From: Funneliformis mosseae
Taxonomy: Eukaryota; Glomeromycota; Glomeromycetes; Glomerales; Glomeraceae
Direction of reading: 5' to 3'
DNA: 33,853 nt
Assembly: GCA_910592005.1 (NCBI GenBank)
Contig: CAJVPP010000390.1
Coordinates: 1-33,853 of the forward strand
Every line of letters begins with the position of its first letter. Position 1 is the stretch's first letter. This document shows positions 1 through 9,564 of this stretch, piece by piece. Made by a program: the position numbers and the translations under genes. Below the pieces are notes generated by a model. The model was not told the DNA's origin and made no database searches. It saw nothing but the letters and a program-made list of their open reading frames with translations.

Positions 1-239
1 TTTTCCCTTGGGTTGAAAAGTAACTCAAGTTGAGGTTTTAGGATAAACCAAGAGTTCAATAAAGGAATTGTTAAATTTATTTACTATTGCCTTTTGTCGT
101 GTCTTCATATAGACGTAATTGTGATATTGTCTTGTATTTAATTCAACGGATTGAATTAAAAGTTTATCGTTTAAGTTTACAGATACTAAGCCAATAACGC
201 AAACATAAGATCAAAAAATCTAACTTCAGGTAGTTAGAG

Positions 240-450
240 GTTAGACCTTATACAATGCGTCTGGTTCGAAGAACCCCTCTGGCTTAACCCACTAAGTCAT
301 ATAAAAAATTACACCTCTAAGTCTCATGCAACATGTCTGATTCAAAGAATCCCTCTGGCTTGATCCTCTAAAGTATATATGATAAGTCTCATGTAATGCA
401 TCTTGCAAAGTGCTTTAACAGCTCAGCCCTTTAAGTCTCACCTAAAAAAT
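240..450. repeat. degenerate tandem repeat, about three units of 65-80 bp
   Basis: Three imperfect units share a core like AAGTCTCATGnAAnnnGTCTG followed by a CCCTCTGGCTT-type box. Unit 1 keeps CpGs (GCGTCTGG, TTCGAAG) where unit 2 reads ATGTCTGA and TTCAAAG, which is what methyl-CpG decay would give. No coding capacity is visible. Origin unknown. Confidence 0.55.
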
Positions 451-489
451 ATACTTAATCTAATTATCTAGCCTTATCCTGAAACATGT

Positions 490-711
490 TCATACAGTAT
501 GTCGAATTTGATAATTGCTATTATTACAATAGCTATATAGATCATTATCTACTCCTATAAGTTTATCTATCTTTGTAGGTCTACTATAAACAGAATATGG
601 TCAGCGCTTCTTATCCTTGAAGTGTGAACAATAACCTTCAGATTTAGTACTACACCTATCACAAATCTCACCAGTATTATGAAGATAATAATAAATAAAT
701 TTTGCTTTCAT
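490..711 (-). pseudogene. small Cys-rich protein remnant, unknown function
   Basis: An ATG at 711 on the minus strand opens 74 codons ending in TGA at 490-492, with one internal TGA at codon 37, where Arg (CGA) or Trp would be expected. Near residues 17-30 there is a C-x2-C-x7-C-x-H cluster, and another Cys lies near residue 62. The pattern suggests a small zinc-binding module but matches no family I can name. Base composition is more balanced than in the flanks, which supports former coding. Function is not assigned. Confidence 0.35.
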
Positions 712-783
712 TTTCTAGATGAATAAATAATTTTAATTAAATAAATCTTTATACAATATAGTAATACATATACTAATTATACA

Positions 784-1166
784 ATGAGTACACAAATTTA
801 ATTAGCTAAAATAAAGCCTACATATCAGAAAATTGAACAGGCATTAATAAATGTCGTCAAGGCCAGCATCTATTATAGAAGGTCAAAGAAAGGTAAATTC
901 ATGCAATCAAATAAAAAAGGATCAATAAATTGCGCTATGCAGAGGATCCTCAAGAATATATTCTCAAACTAACTATGATCATATTCCTTAATGAATCTAA
1001 ACATTATAAAGTCAAAGATGACTACAAAGAATACTATGATCAGGATCTAAAAATTCTTAATGTCATTATGAAACTATATAAATTATATTATAAATTAGTT
1101 AAGGATTATTTTATTACTGATAAACAAGTTGATGAAAAGATAGAAGACTTTCTATCATCACTTTAG
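784..1166 (+). pseudogene. small lysine/tyrosine-rich protein remnant, unknown function
   Basis: Reading starts at ATG 784 and runs through a TAA at codon 6 and a Lys/Arg-rich stretch to about 925. It then continues one frame over from 930 to a stop at 1164-1166, so a one-base loss near 925-930 splits the gene. The second part (78 codons) is open and rich in Lys, Tyr, Ile and Asp, predicted helical (KVKDDYKEYYDQDL region). No catalytic motif, signal peptide or membrane segment is visible. It lies tail to tail with the integrase remnant at 1171, about 5 bp away. It resembles small multicopy ORFs I associate with arbuscular mycorrhizal fungi, from recall only. Confidence 0.4.
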
Positions 1167-1170
1167 AAAT

Positions 1171-2275
1171 TTAATTCGTGAGCATCTACTGGAAAGGTAA
1201 CTCAGTATCAGAAAGAATGATCATTAATTCCTCTCTCACAAAGGATCTTTTTAGACCATATTCCTCATTATCTACTAGTCAATATAAGATTGGCTGATTT
1301 TTTTGTACTAAAGATTCGCAGATATGATAAACTTGAGAAGACCAAATCATATCTCTAGCACATCTTCTCCCACCTTTTAACTCACCTGATTTTCGTAAAT
1401 ATCTTACAAGAATATCATAAGTTAATTGCTTTTTATCAAACCCTATAGACCCATTTTAAGGCTTAAAAGGTTTTGCATAAACATGCTTCAGTTTTTGTGT
1501 ATTAGCAAAAGAAATACCTAGAAGACGTATCATAGAATTATTAAAATTCTCAAGAAAAATTGGAAGATTTCTAACCCAAATTTAACAACGTTCTGATATA
1601 GGTAATCTCATATCAACAGCATCTTGAATAATAGATGATATTCTTGTAATATCTTATTAAACCTTTTAACAATACCTATACTTTCTTTAGAATTAGCTAC
1701 TAGAATATTGATATTATATTTAATCATTAATTTAATAACATCACCCCAAAATTCAACACCATTATCTACCATTAAAACTTAATTTTAGACTAGTCAATTA
1801 GACATGTTCGAGATTTAAAAAGTTTCTCAAATCCTTTAGTCACGCTAGCAGAATCATGTTTAGTTAAAGAATATGTCCATTTAGTACAGGTTGTAATATC
1901 TATATAATTAAGCGTGAATTTGTAAGTTTTATTTTCAATTTGATCATAAGACATATAGCATAAGTCAGCTTGAATAATATTTATAGGTGTAGTAACATTA
2001 ATGAAAGATGCACTTGGAATAAATCTAAGACAAGGCATATGAATTTGGTAAACAGCCTATCTTTCAAGCCAATCCCTAACTTCGTTTAAACTAAAATCAT
2101 ATTCAGCTTTTTGAGAGGCTTCATGTAATTTTTTTGCATTTTGCTGATAGCTAATAGGTTGATAATAAATTTTGTATAAAGCTGAAGACACATTCACATT
2201 TTGAGTTTCGTCAGAATCTATTGAAATAATAGGAATTAATAGAAGCTGAGCAGGTATATCTTGATTTACTAGTCA
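1171..2275 (-). pseudogene. retroviral-type integrase (rve core) remnant
   Basis: On the minus strand the region reads as a decayed integrase. An N-terminal part (SLNEVRDWLER region, about 2045-2090) precedes the catalytic core. The first core Asp is in IIQADLCYM (in 1790-2038) and the second in MVDNGVEFWGD (about 1735-1770). The third acidic position, about 33 residues on, reads GIVKRFNK, so the expected Glu is Lys, a G-to-A type change that should abolish catalysis. Downstream, QLTYDILVRYL, a GELKGGRR box and KRSFVREELMI follow to a TAA at 1171-1173. At least five in-frame stops sit at Gln or Trp positions and there are frameshifts near 1780. The GELKGGRR C-terminal module is typical of integrase-only genes I recall from glomeromycete genomes. 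No LTRs flank it here. Confidence 0.75.
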
Positions 2276-2290
2276 GTAATTTTGAATTGT

Positions 2291-5200
2291 GAATAAAGTT
2301 GACTAAAAAGGAAATTATTACCATTATAAATAAAGAAAAGATTCATAAGCTTACAAATGATCTAGAGTGATATGAGCTATATATCAAATATCTTGAAAAA
2401 ATCTTATTTTACGAGAGAATGAGTTAAATAAATTAAAAGCAGAATACTGCTTCATTCTACATAATCTCAAAAAATATCAGGATCATTTAGAGCTAAAGAA
2501 TGAGGCATTAATCGTTCAAGATAATCAAATTATTCTGTTATAAGATACCGTAAAAAAGCTCAAAAACTAAATTCTCAAGATATCACTTTTTCAAAATAAT
2601 AGTAATAAACCTTCTGAAGAAGAACATCAAGAAAATATGGCATTATCAGATATCTTAAGAAATATTAGTACAGTCAACTCTTGTTATAACGAACTCTATG
2701 TCCTAGACCTCAACTTCGTTATAAGGCTATAGTGAAGATTTTAAGAGATTTGATTGGCCAATTCGCTATAACAAGAGTATTTTTATTATATTTGTTCAAA
2801 AAATTCGTTATAACAAGAGTTCGCTATAACAAGAGTTGACTGTATAGCTTTAGATCAGATTGAAGGATATATCAATAGCAATATATCATTTGACCCAAGA
2901 AATACATTGAATAGAATACAGATCTTAATAATAACTATTCGAGAGCATAATCAAAGGTATGCTTAGGATAATGCAAACTTATAAGGTTTGCTTAATGCAT
3001 CCTAAGAACAGATCAATAGGATTATAAATGATATGACAAATTTTAGAAATGATTATCTTTAAAGTGTACAGATGATGGAGCAAACATAGAAAGATGAAAG
3101 ATAAGCCCGACAACAGAGAGATGATGAAATCAATAATCTTAGAGATACAGTATGTGAAAATGTTTATGAAAAATGTTGGTGGAAAAGAAGATATACTGCA
3201 TGTACTCAATAGACTCAGAATTTAAAAAGATATTATCATCAAAGCAGAAATGATATAGGATTGCTAGAAAATAATCGAGACTAACTATATAATCAATATC
3301 AAAAATGAAAGGTTAAGGAATTAAATTCAAAACAAATTATTTTGAATTTACAAAACAATTCTCTAGGAAATATGGCTACTATTTAAGATATTATGCATAT
3401 TATTTCTCCAGTACTTGTATAATTACCTAATTATGATGGTCAAGAGCCTTCAGATATGTATTACTAAAAGTTTAAAAATATAAATGAAATGGCACGTCCA
3501 TTAGCTGTCACTAGGTTTAATACGCAAGTAAAAAGCAATATTATGAGAAATAAGATGACTGAAAGGTTTATATCTGTTCCTACTAATGATTTTTACGTTG
3601 GAAGTAATCCACTTATTATTACTGAATCTCTCTTTCTAACCTAGTTGCGTGAAAGATATAGAAAAGTTATAATAGGGACTAACTGAAATGCTATATTTAT
3701 TTTTGTTAATGAAAAATTCTTTGAAACAGATATTTCAGATAGTTATGAAAAATGAATTAAACTACTAGTACAAGCAATATAAGATGCTGATACCATACCT
3801 TATCTATTTAATCATTTGCCTTTTGATTTAGAAATAAGAGTTAGAAATGCTAACCCTGTTACAGTCAATGCATTTTTTATTAAGTTGCATAATAAATAGC
3901 ATCAAAGTACAGGCAAAAGAATACAAACTTTTGCATTAATTCCAGTTAGCTTTACTACTCAATCACAAAAAGATTTGTTAAATGAAGGGCTAAAGTAATT
4001 GCTTTTATGAAACAGCTTGTAGAAGATTTGCAATATACAAGACTAGCATCAGATTTTGATATTCTAGATCATTTTATTTATGTTAATCTTGGTAAAAGGT
4101 TAGAGCGTAAAATGACTCATATTAGAAGGAGCCCTTTCTCAGAGTTAGAGGTTAAAAATACAAATATTACAAAGAAAGCTGTTAGAAAGGTAATATAAAA
4201 AATACCAGTTAAACGAATTGTTTGTCTTTGCTCAGTCTGTAGAAAGGCTAACCATACAAAGATTAATTGCTCTAGAGTTAAGAGTACTAAAAAGGGTAAT
4301 TATGTATACCAAATGTTGAGAAAGATCTCATCTCAAGAGGGTTCCTAATGACTCTGAAGAACCTAAAATAGAATATATATTTGAGAAGGAGGCCAAAGAG
4401 CCTGAAATAGAATATATAGTTGAGGAGGAAATTGAGAAGAGTGATGAATGTATTGATGATAACGGATCTGCTCTAAACATTACTAACCAAAACTGCTATG
4501 CTATAAAAAAAATGTGATATGAAGTGTAGTACCTATAAAAAAGACTCACATAAGGAATCTCTTATTTTCAAATCTCGTGCTAATAAAGCATCAGGTAATA
4601 TAATCAACTATGAGGCATTTCACATAGCTACAGATCAAATGTATCAAATAGTCTTAAAATCTATAATATTATCAGTAGTTCCCTATTGTTTTAAAGAGAT
4701 TCTTATAGAAATTTCAAAATTTATTAATACAATATATCTTAAATTAGAAGACCATTGCTTGAATACTGTTATGCCAAATAATACAGTTAAAGAAGAGAAA
4801 TAGCATAGAAGAATGTTACAAGCAAAGTTCAAGAGATTTTATTTCTATTATTGCAGGTAGTAAAATTGAGCAGAAGCCCCTTTTAGATATTCCATCTCCT
4901 TCTCAAACAAACAATATTATGAAAATAGAATCTTTGCCAGATAATAACCACTTAGGGGGCAGACATATTTTGAATTATACTATCAAAGCTTATACTCAAT
5001 ATCGTTTAGCTAAAAAAAAATAAACAAATATATTGGCCCAAACCCTTAAAGATAAATTTTTTACAAATAAAGGATGCTGATGATGTTGCAACCATCTCCT
5101 GTAAGATAAAAAGCATAACTATACCTTATGCAATGATTGATAGTGGATCAGACTCCTCAATTATTTCAGAAAATATTGCAAAATATTCAGATCTAAATAG

Positions 5201-5562
5201 ATAAGAAAAAGATTCACAAACTTAATAAGAACGCAAGTAAGTCCCATTCCCTTAATATAGTTAATAGTATTTCTGTAACTATTGAGGATGAGAAAAATAG
5301 AGATACTATTTCAGATGAATTCTCTGTCATCCTTACAGAATATGATAATAGTGGAAAAGAATTATTACTATTTATTCTTGAAACACAATAGCAATATCAT
5401 GCAGGATAGGAACCCTTAGTGAAGAGAGAATTTAAGGCAAGCCAAAATGGAAAGACTATCATTATTTTCCTATCAGTTCATAAATCCCAGTGCAATGTCT
5501 TAACTATAGAAAAGGAACCAGAGCAGGACTTAAAAAAAATGCAAAAATTATATGAATTCTGA
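2291..5562 (+). pseudogene. Gag-like coiled coil, CCHC knuckle and retropepsin remnant
   Basis: Pieces of one long polyprotein can be followed on the plus strand. Helical, charged coiled-coil-like sequence spans 2291-3370 (interrupted by a MITE at 2671-2842). A Gag core follows from 3372 (ISPVLV.LPNYDGQEPSD, MARPLAVTRFN, then YEK and NHLPFDLEIRVRNANP). A CCHC zinc knuckle with exact CX2CX4HX4C spacing lies at 4229-4270. An acidic, repetitive linker covers 4340-4460. An aspartic protease site MIDSGSDSS is at 5133-5159 with catalytic Asp 5139-5141 intact, followed by protease-like sequence to a TGA at 5560-5562. Most stops are TAG/TAA at expected Gln positions. No RT or integrase follows in this orientation, so either this is a Gag-protease gene family or the rest is lost. 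The order matches a multicopy family I recall from arbuscular mycorrhizal fungi. Confidence 0.7.
2671..2842. mobile_element. 172-bp pogo/Tc1-like MITE with 26-bp terminal inverted repeats
   Basis: The element begins CAGTCAACTCTTGTTATAAC and ends with the reverse complement. The 26-bp ends differ at one position (A versus G at TIR position 19). It is flanked by TA at 2669-2670 and 2843-2844, the target duplication expected for Tc1/mariner/pogo transposases. A 16-bp motif (TTCGCTATAACAAGAG or its C-to-T variant) occurs three times in the right part. It has no coding capacity. It interrupts the coiled-coil part of the Gag-like remnant. Confidence 0.85.
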
Positions 5563-5680
5563 AGATATGGTAGTCTGTATAAAGGAGCTTGAAATAGCAT
5601 TATTTTCTAGCATTTAATCAAATTTGAAAATTATAGGATACTATAATAATTTACACAGTTAGATTAAATAGGATGAATAA

Positions 5681-6180
5681 CTATTTAGAAATAAGAGGAT
5701 GACCTTTTACTTTAATTTTTTCTAAAGTATTATCAGTTTTCTTATACAAATCTAAGATATCTTCAAAGGATTCAATAGGTGAAATAATTTCTTTTTTTGT
5801 TCTAAGTACTGCTTGATTTCTTGAAATCACTTCTTTCCTCTGATCTTTTTTGCCTTACTATCTACACTTTCTTCAGAAACTGAATCAGTATATTTGCTAA
5901 TTTCAGCATTACGTATCTCATTTTTTAGTGTTGTAAAGGCAGAATCATATTTATTTTAAAGATTTCTTTCAGCTCAGAGTAGAATCTACTCCTCATTCTG
6001 CTTATCTATATTATTCGTAAATAAAGTGATTGTTAAATCATTCTATTAAATCCTATTAAACTCTTGTCCTCTCCAAATTTGATATAAGCGACTATTCGAT
6101 ATATTATATTTTTTATTTAACTGAACTAAAAGTTTGGATTTCATATCACAATATTGCATAATGTCTTTATAATCTGCGAG
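5681..6180 (-). pseudogene. helix-turn-helix-like small protein remnant
   Basis: Translation on the minus strand gives LADYKDIMQYCDMKSK, then LNKKYNISNSRLYQIWRG (about 6060-6115). That spacing and the IWRG ending look like a homeodomain-like or recombinase-type helix-turn-helix. The C-terminal half is charged (IESFEDILDLYKKTDNTLEK, then a short basic end) and stops at TAG 5681-5683. Several Trp/Gln stops and at least two frame changes break the gene. A plausible start is ATG at 6157-6159, but the reading is open upstream to about 6180. Function is inferred only as DNA binding. It sits between the Gag-protease remnant and a minisatellite and has no visible partner. Confidence 0.5.
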
Positions 6181-6290
6181 AAACAAGTAACTAATCCTAA
6201 AACTAATATGTGTTTTAAGCTGAGATGTGATTATATTAGTAACTAATCGCTAGAGATTTTTTTTCACTATAAATAAAAATATATAAAAAA

Positions 6291-6451
6291 TATTGATACT
6301 ATTCTAATATCAGTATTATGCTAGTATCGGTAATATGATACTATCAGTACTATACTAATATCAGTAATATTGTAGTATCAATAGTATCAGTAGTAGTATC
6401 AGTAATATGATAATATCAGTAATATTGTAGTATCAGTAATATGCTAATATT
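6291..6451. repeat. minisatellite built on ATCAGTAATAT
   Basis: About nine imperfect copies of a 14-18 bp unit, for example AGTATCAGTAATATTGT and ATATCAGTAATATGATA, fill this stretch. It lies upstream of the coiled-coil gene that starts at 6535. No ORF is supported. Confidence 0.85.
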
Positions 6452-6534
6452 CATAAAAAAAAGTATTTCTAGGATCGTAATCTCAAAAATTCACTCATAT
6501 TTTTTAGTATACTAATGACTAAGCCAAAAAAATT

Positions 6535-6811
6535 ATGTCTAATATGCAAATCTTAAAAGATATCGAGAATAGAGGAGTGGTTAAGGGTTCATTAAGTAAA
6601 CACATCCTCTCAGGCCATCGGCTTAGTAGCATCTGTGAATCAGAACTTGAGAAAGCATTGCACAGTAGTATTGAAACTGCTTCTGATATTGCTAATGATT
6701 ATAAAAACTTGCAGGATGTATATTTAGAACAAATGAAGGATTTTAATCGTATCTGTTCAGGTTTTAACAATAAGTTTAGTCAGCTAAATACAGCTAATAG
6801 TGAGCTTGAAG
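6535..6811 (+). pseudogene. coiled-coil gene with hydrophobic C-terminus, 5' part
   Basis: ATG at 6535 opens 92 intact codons of a polar, helical protein (MSNMQILKDIENRG start; SELEKALHSSIETASD; a tail ending NTANSELE). The coding sequence is cut at 6811 by a LINE insertion, and the sequence AGTGAGCTTGAAG is repeated on the far side at 8642-8654, where the same frame continues. After 6811 the apparent ORF runs another 21 codons into the LINE before a stop; that tail is not native. No known domain is recognised. The start is supported by stop codons upstream and by the minisatellite just before it. Confidence 0.7.
6799..6811 (+). repeat. 13-bp target site duplication, left copy of LINE
   Basis: AGTGAGCTTGAAG here is identical to 8642-8654, immediately after the LINE poly-A. 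Length and position are typical of target-primed reverse transcription. Confidence 0.93.
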
Positions 6812-8641
6812 TCCCCTCAGTAGACAGACCGTTTCATCTAGGCGTTGCATCATCAATATCCCTAATGCCCTGACTTATTTAGTTCAGATTATTCTTAAGC
6901 AATCACATACAGTCAAGAATCAACCCAAACAATCATTTAGGAAATCTCTCATATCACCAATATGATCTTTCACAGTTCATACAATAACTCCTCTTCAACA
7001 ATTCCGCTTTCTGAGAACATCATTGATCTTCTTATTCAACCATCAATGCACTCACCCAAGCTTAAACAATTGCAATCCACATTTATTAGTACCATAGCCT
7101 TATCATTTTACACCGATGGCTCCTTAAGAGGACCTCAGACGGATAACTGTAAAATGGAATTTAGTTGGATTTGCTTACACCTAGATAGCGGTTCATTTAC
7201 TTTCAAAGCCTCACTCACAAATTGGCCCTCTTTCATGCGAGCCAAAATGTATGCTCTCCTCACTGTCCTCATAGTATCCTCAAATAACGCAACAGTAGAC
7301 ATCTACCTAGATAGCCAGGCAACAATTCATAGTTTTAACAAATACGTGCTTTCCAATCATCTTTCTCAGAGAAAGCTTGAAAAAGTTTTCAATTATACGA
7401 TCTGGATTATTATTCGATATATCATTGATCACCCCAACTTCTAAGTTTCACTCTACAAAATCAAAGCACACGCTGAAAATTATTATAACGAAATAGTGGA
7501 TAGATTAGCTAAGGATAGATGCAATACACCTCATCTATCCTTGTTACTTAATAACGTTCCTTCATCAGATCTCTCATTCTACTTTAATAATATTTTTATT
7601 GAAGTCTCTATCAGAGGTTTTCTCAAACAACTCTTTGCAACACAAGCATTTGGCAACTTTCTGGATTTGAACAGGAATGATAAACTCAAAGTACTCACAG
7701 TCAATAAATCTATCAATTGGTTCGTCATCTGAAACCTCTTTTCGATGAATACCTCTTCTCTTTTCACATCCTTTGCTTCATATAAACTCAAATCATTTAT
7801 AATTAAAAACTTCATCGATGAATTTCCTTCACTATCGCGCCTCACATTATTACGACCTGACTTATATGAACACTGGCCTTGTGTGAGTTGCAACATTGCT
7901 ACTGAAACTGCTTTTCATATTTGGACATGTCCAGCGTACTCCTCAAAAATTATGAATACGATCTCAGCTACTAAAAACAATCTTATAGACCAGCTAAGCT
8001 CTTCATACAGAGCCAAATACACAGCACACCAAACTAAATTAGAGGATGTATTCAACACTACTTTCGCATCACCTTTAAATACTTCTAATGACTACACAGA
8101 TATCATTCAATCTAGAATTTCATTTTCCCTTATACATATTGTTTACAAAATTGCTGGCAATAAAGAACAATACCTCTCCATCATTTCACGCTCGCTGCTC
8201 CTCTTCCACTAAATGCTATATGATGATGTCTGGAAACACCATTGCAACTTATTAATTGCCAAAGAGCGTTCAATGGGTATCACTAAACAAAACAAGCGTA
8301 AACGCAGTGCCAGTTCACCCTGTCTCACAGACAAACATCAAGCCCCTCTTTTAACTGGAAAACTTAGATACATCTTGCGAACAAATTTGGCTACGCGTTT
8401 TCAGATTTTTAGATAGGCACTGACGTCTTCTTCTTCTTTTCTTGCTGATATTAACCTTCATTAAGTATGCACTTAGTGGAGTTGATAGAGGGAAAGATAA
8501 TGATAGGTTGATTCAAATGGGTTTGCAATATAACTACGGGAGATAGCTAGTACTTAGCATAAATTTATTTTTGATTTACTTTGTATTTCTTTATATATAA
8601 ATTTAATAAAGTTACTGACAGTGTCACATCGTTAAAAAAAA
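6812..8641 (+). mobile_element. 5'-truncated LINE (non-LTR retrotransposon), 1.83 kb
   Basis: The element carries only the 3' part of a LINE: an RNase H domain, a C-terminal CCHC motif, a short 3' UTR with AATAAA at 8605-8610 and an 8-9 A tail at 8634-8641. Perfect 13-bp target duplications flank it (6799-6811, 8642-8654). The endonuclease and reverse transcriptase are missing, as expected from 5' truncation during target-primed reverse transcription. It splits a coiled-coil host gene. Its coding frame has only three internal stops over 1.4 kb and no indel after 6962, so it is younger or less decayed than its surroundings. Confidence 0.92.
6962..8416 (+). pseudogene. LINE ORF2 C-terminus: RNase H and CCHC zinc motif
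   Basis: A single frame runs 6962-8416, broken by TAA at 7442-7444, TGA at 7730-7732 and TAA at 8210-8212. The RNase H type I fold is seen from FYTDGS (catalytic Asp 7115-7117), through IYLDSQATIHSF (Asp 7310-7312), to NEIVDRLAKD (Asp 7499-7501). The conserved Glu of the second motif reads RAKMYALL (codon AAA at 7244-7246): Glu has become Lys by G to A, so the nuclease should be inactive. The C-terminal CX2CX8HX3C motif lies at 7880-7930 (CVSC...HIWTC), as in zf-RVT regions of LINEs. The tail is basic (KQNKRKRSAS). From 6812 to about 6955 the coding continues in another frame, so a one-base change lies near 6955. Confidence 0.85.
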
Positions 8642-8654
8642 AGTGAGCTTGAAG
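8642..8654 (+). repeat. 13-bp target site duplication, right copy of LINE
   Basis: AGTGAGCTTGAAG follows the poly-A tail directly and matches 6799-6811 exactly. Confidence 0.93.
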
Positions 8655-9331
8655 CCAAATATACTACTAAAATCAAATCGCTCAAATTTTCTATTAAAAT
8701 ACTAAAAAGAGAACTAGCTTTAACTCAGAAAGCTTCGTCTACTAACAAGGTCAAGATTCTCTCTCTTAAAGCTAATGTATGAGAATTAGAAGATAAGTAT
8801 GATGACTTGAAACTAGAACAGATGTTCCATAATTCAGATGCAATAGGAGAAGTGGTAAAAAAGCCAGCCCAAATAAACTTATCTGATTCTAAAGAGATCA
8901 ATTCTCTCAGGCTTGAATTGAAACAAGTAAAGGAGAATCTAGATTCAAAAAATTATAAAATAGAATGTATAAAAAAAGGAATAAAGTCATTAGATAATAT
9001 ATACAAACGGGAGCTGGATATTCAGTCTTCAGAATGATTAAAATTGATGGAGAAAAATAGGTCCTTTAGAGATTAGTTAACATTAAAGAAAGAGCCAAGA
9101 GGCACTTTACATAATGAAGTAGATTCTCCATTCCTGCCTATGAATAATTTATTGCAACATGGTCCTGAAGGGATTCTTTTCACTCTTAATCCTTCATCTT
9201 TCCAAATATTTTTTGCAGATGACGTAAAAGCAGTATCTTTACCAGCAACTGCTCCTATTATCATAAGCTCCTTAATGTTGCCTATATTAATATATTCTAT
9301 ATTTACCTTAGTACTTATTGTGATTATATGA
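8642..9331 (+). pseudogene. coiled-coil gene with hydrophobic C-terminus, 3' part
   Basis: From the second copy of the target duplication (8642-8654) the interrupted frame resumes as SELEAKYTTKI and continues in one frame to a TGA at 9329-9331. It gives a long charged coiled coil (LRLELKQVKENLDSK region) and then a C-terminal hydrophobic stretch of about 24 residues (IIISSLMLPILIYS onward) ending at the stop. In-frame stops at the ANV*ELED codon (near 8780), at 9035-9037 and at 9076-9078 are of Trp/Arg/Gln-decay type. The final segment looks like a tail anchor, which would place the protein on a membrane; this is inference. The family is not named. Confidence 0.65.
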
Positions 9332-9394
9332 CTCATGGTCAGGAAATGTTAGAATTCGTGGAAAAAAAGTAACCAACTTTTTACCTACAGAAAT

Positions 9395-9404
9395 TATATA
9401 AATA
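9395..9404 (+). promoter_or_regulatory. possible TATA box
   Basis: TATATAAATA lies about 160 bp upstream of the first plausible ATG (9565) of the next coiled-coil gene. The same ten bases form the TATA-like element of both LTRs in this window (16905-16914, 23861-23870). In such AT-rich DNA a chance match is likely. Confidence 0.3.
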
Positions 9405-9564
9405 GGGACTATGCAAAGCATCTTTCAGCCAGATCAGATCATTATTATTTCTAATTCTAATTGACTATCGTATAAGTATTGACACAAGTAAAACTTCTTT
9501 GAATCCTTTTTTTAATGTGAGCTAATACAAATCAGTCTCATCAGGACCATCTATTTCAGATTGC

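Noticed and set aside
2291..5562. Alternative genetic code in which TAA/TAG encode Gln
   Set aside because: Many stops do fall at Gln, but others fall at Trp (TAG in ASGY*QI at the RT) and at Arg (TGA in the first zinc knuckle), and one-base deletions and Glu-to-Lys and Cys-to-Tyr losses are also present. Decay by transitions explains all of these.
9073..9336. 87-aa minus-strand ORF
   Set aside because: Antisense to the C-terminal end of the coiled-coil gene, whose plus-strand frame is continuous from 8642.
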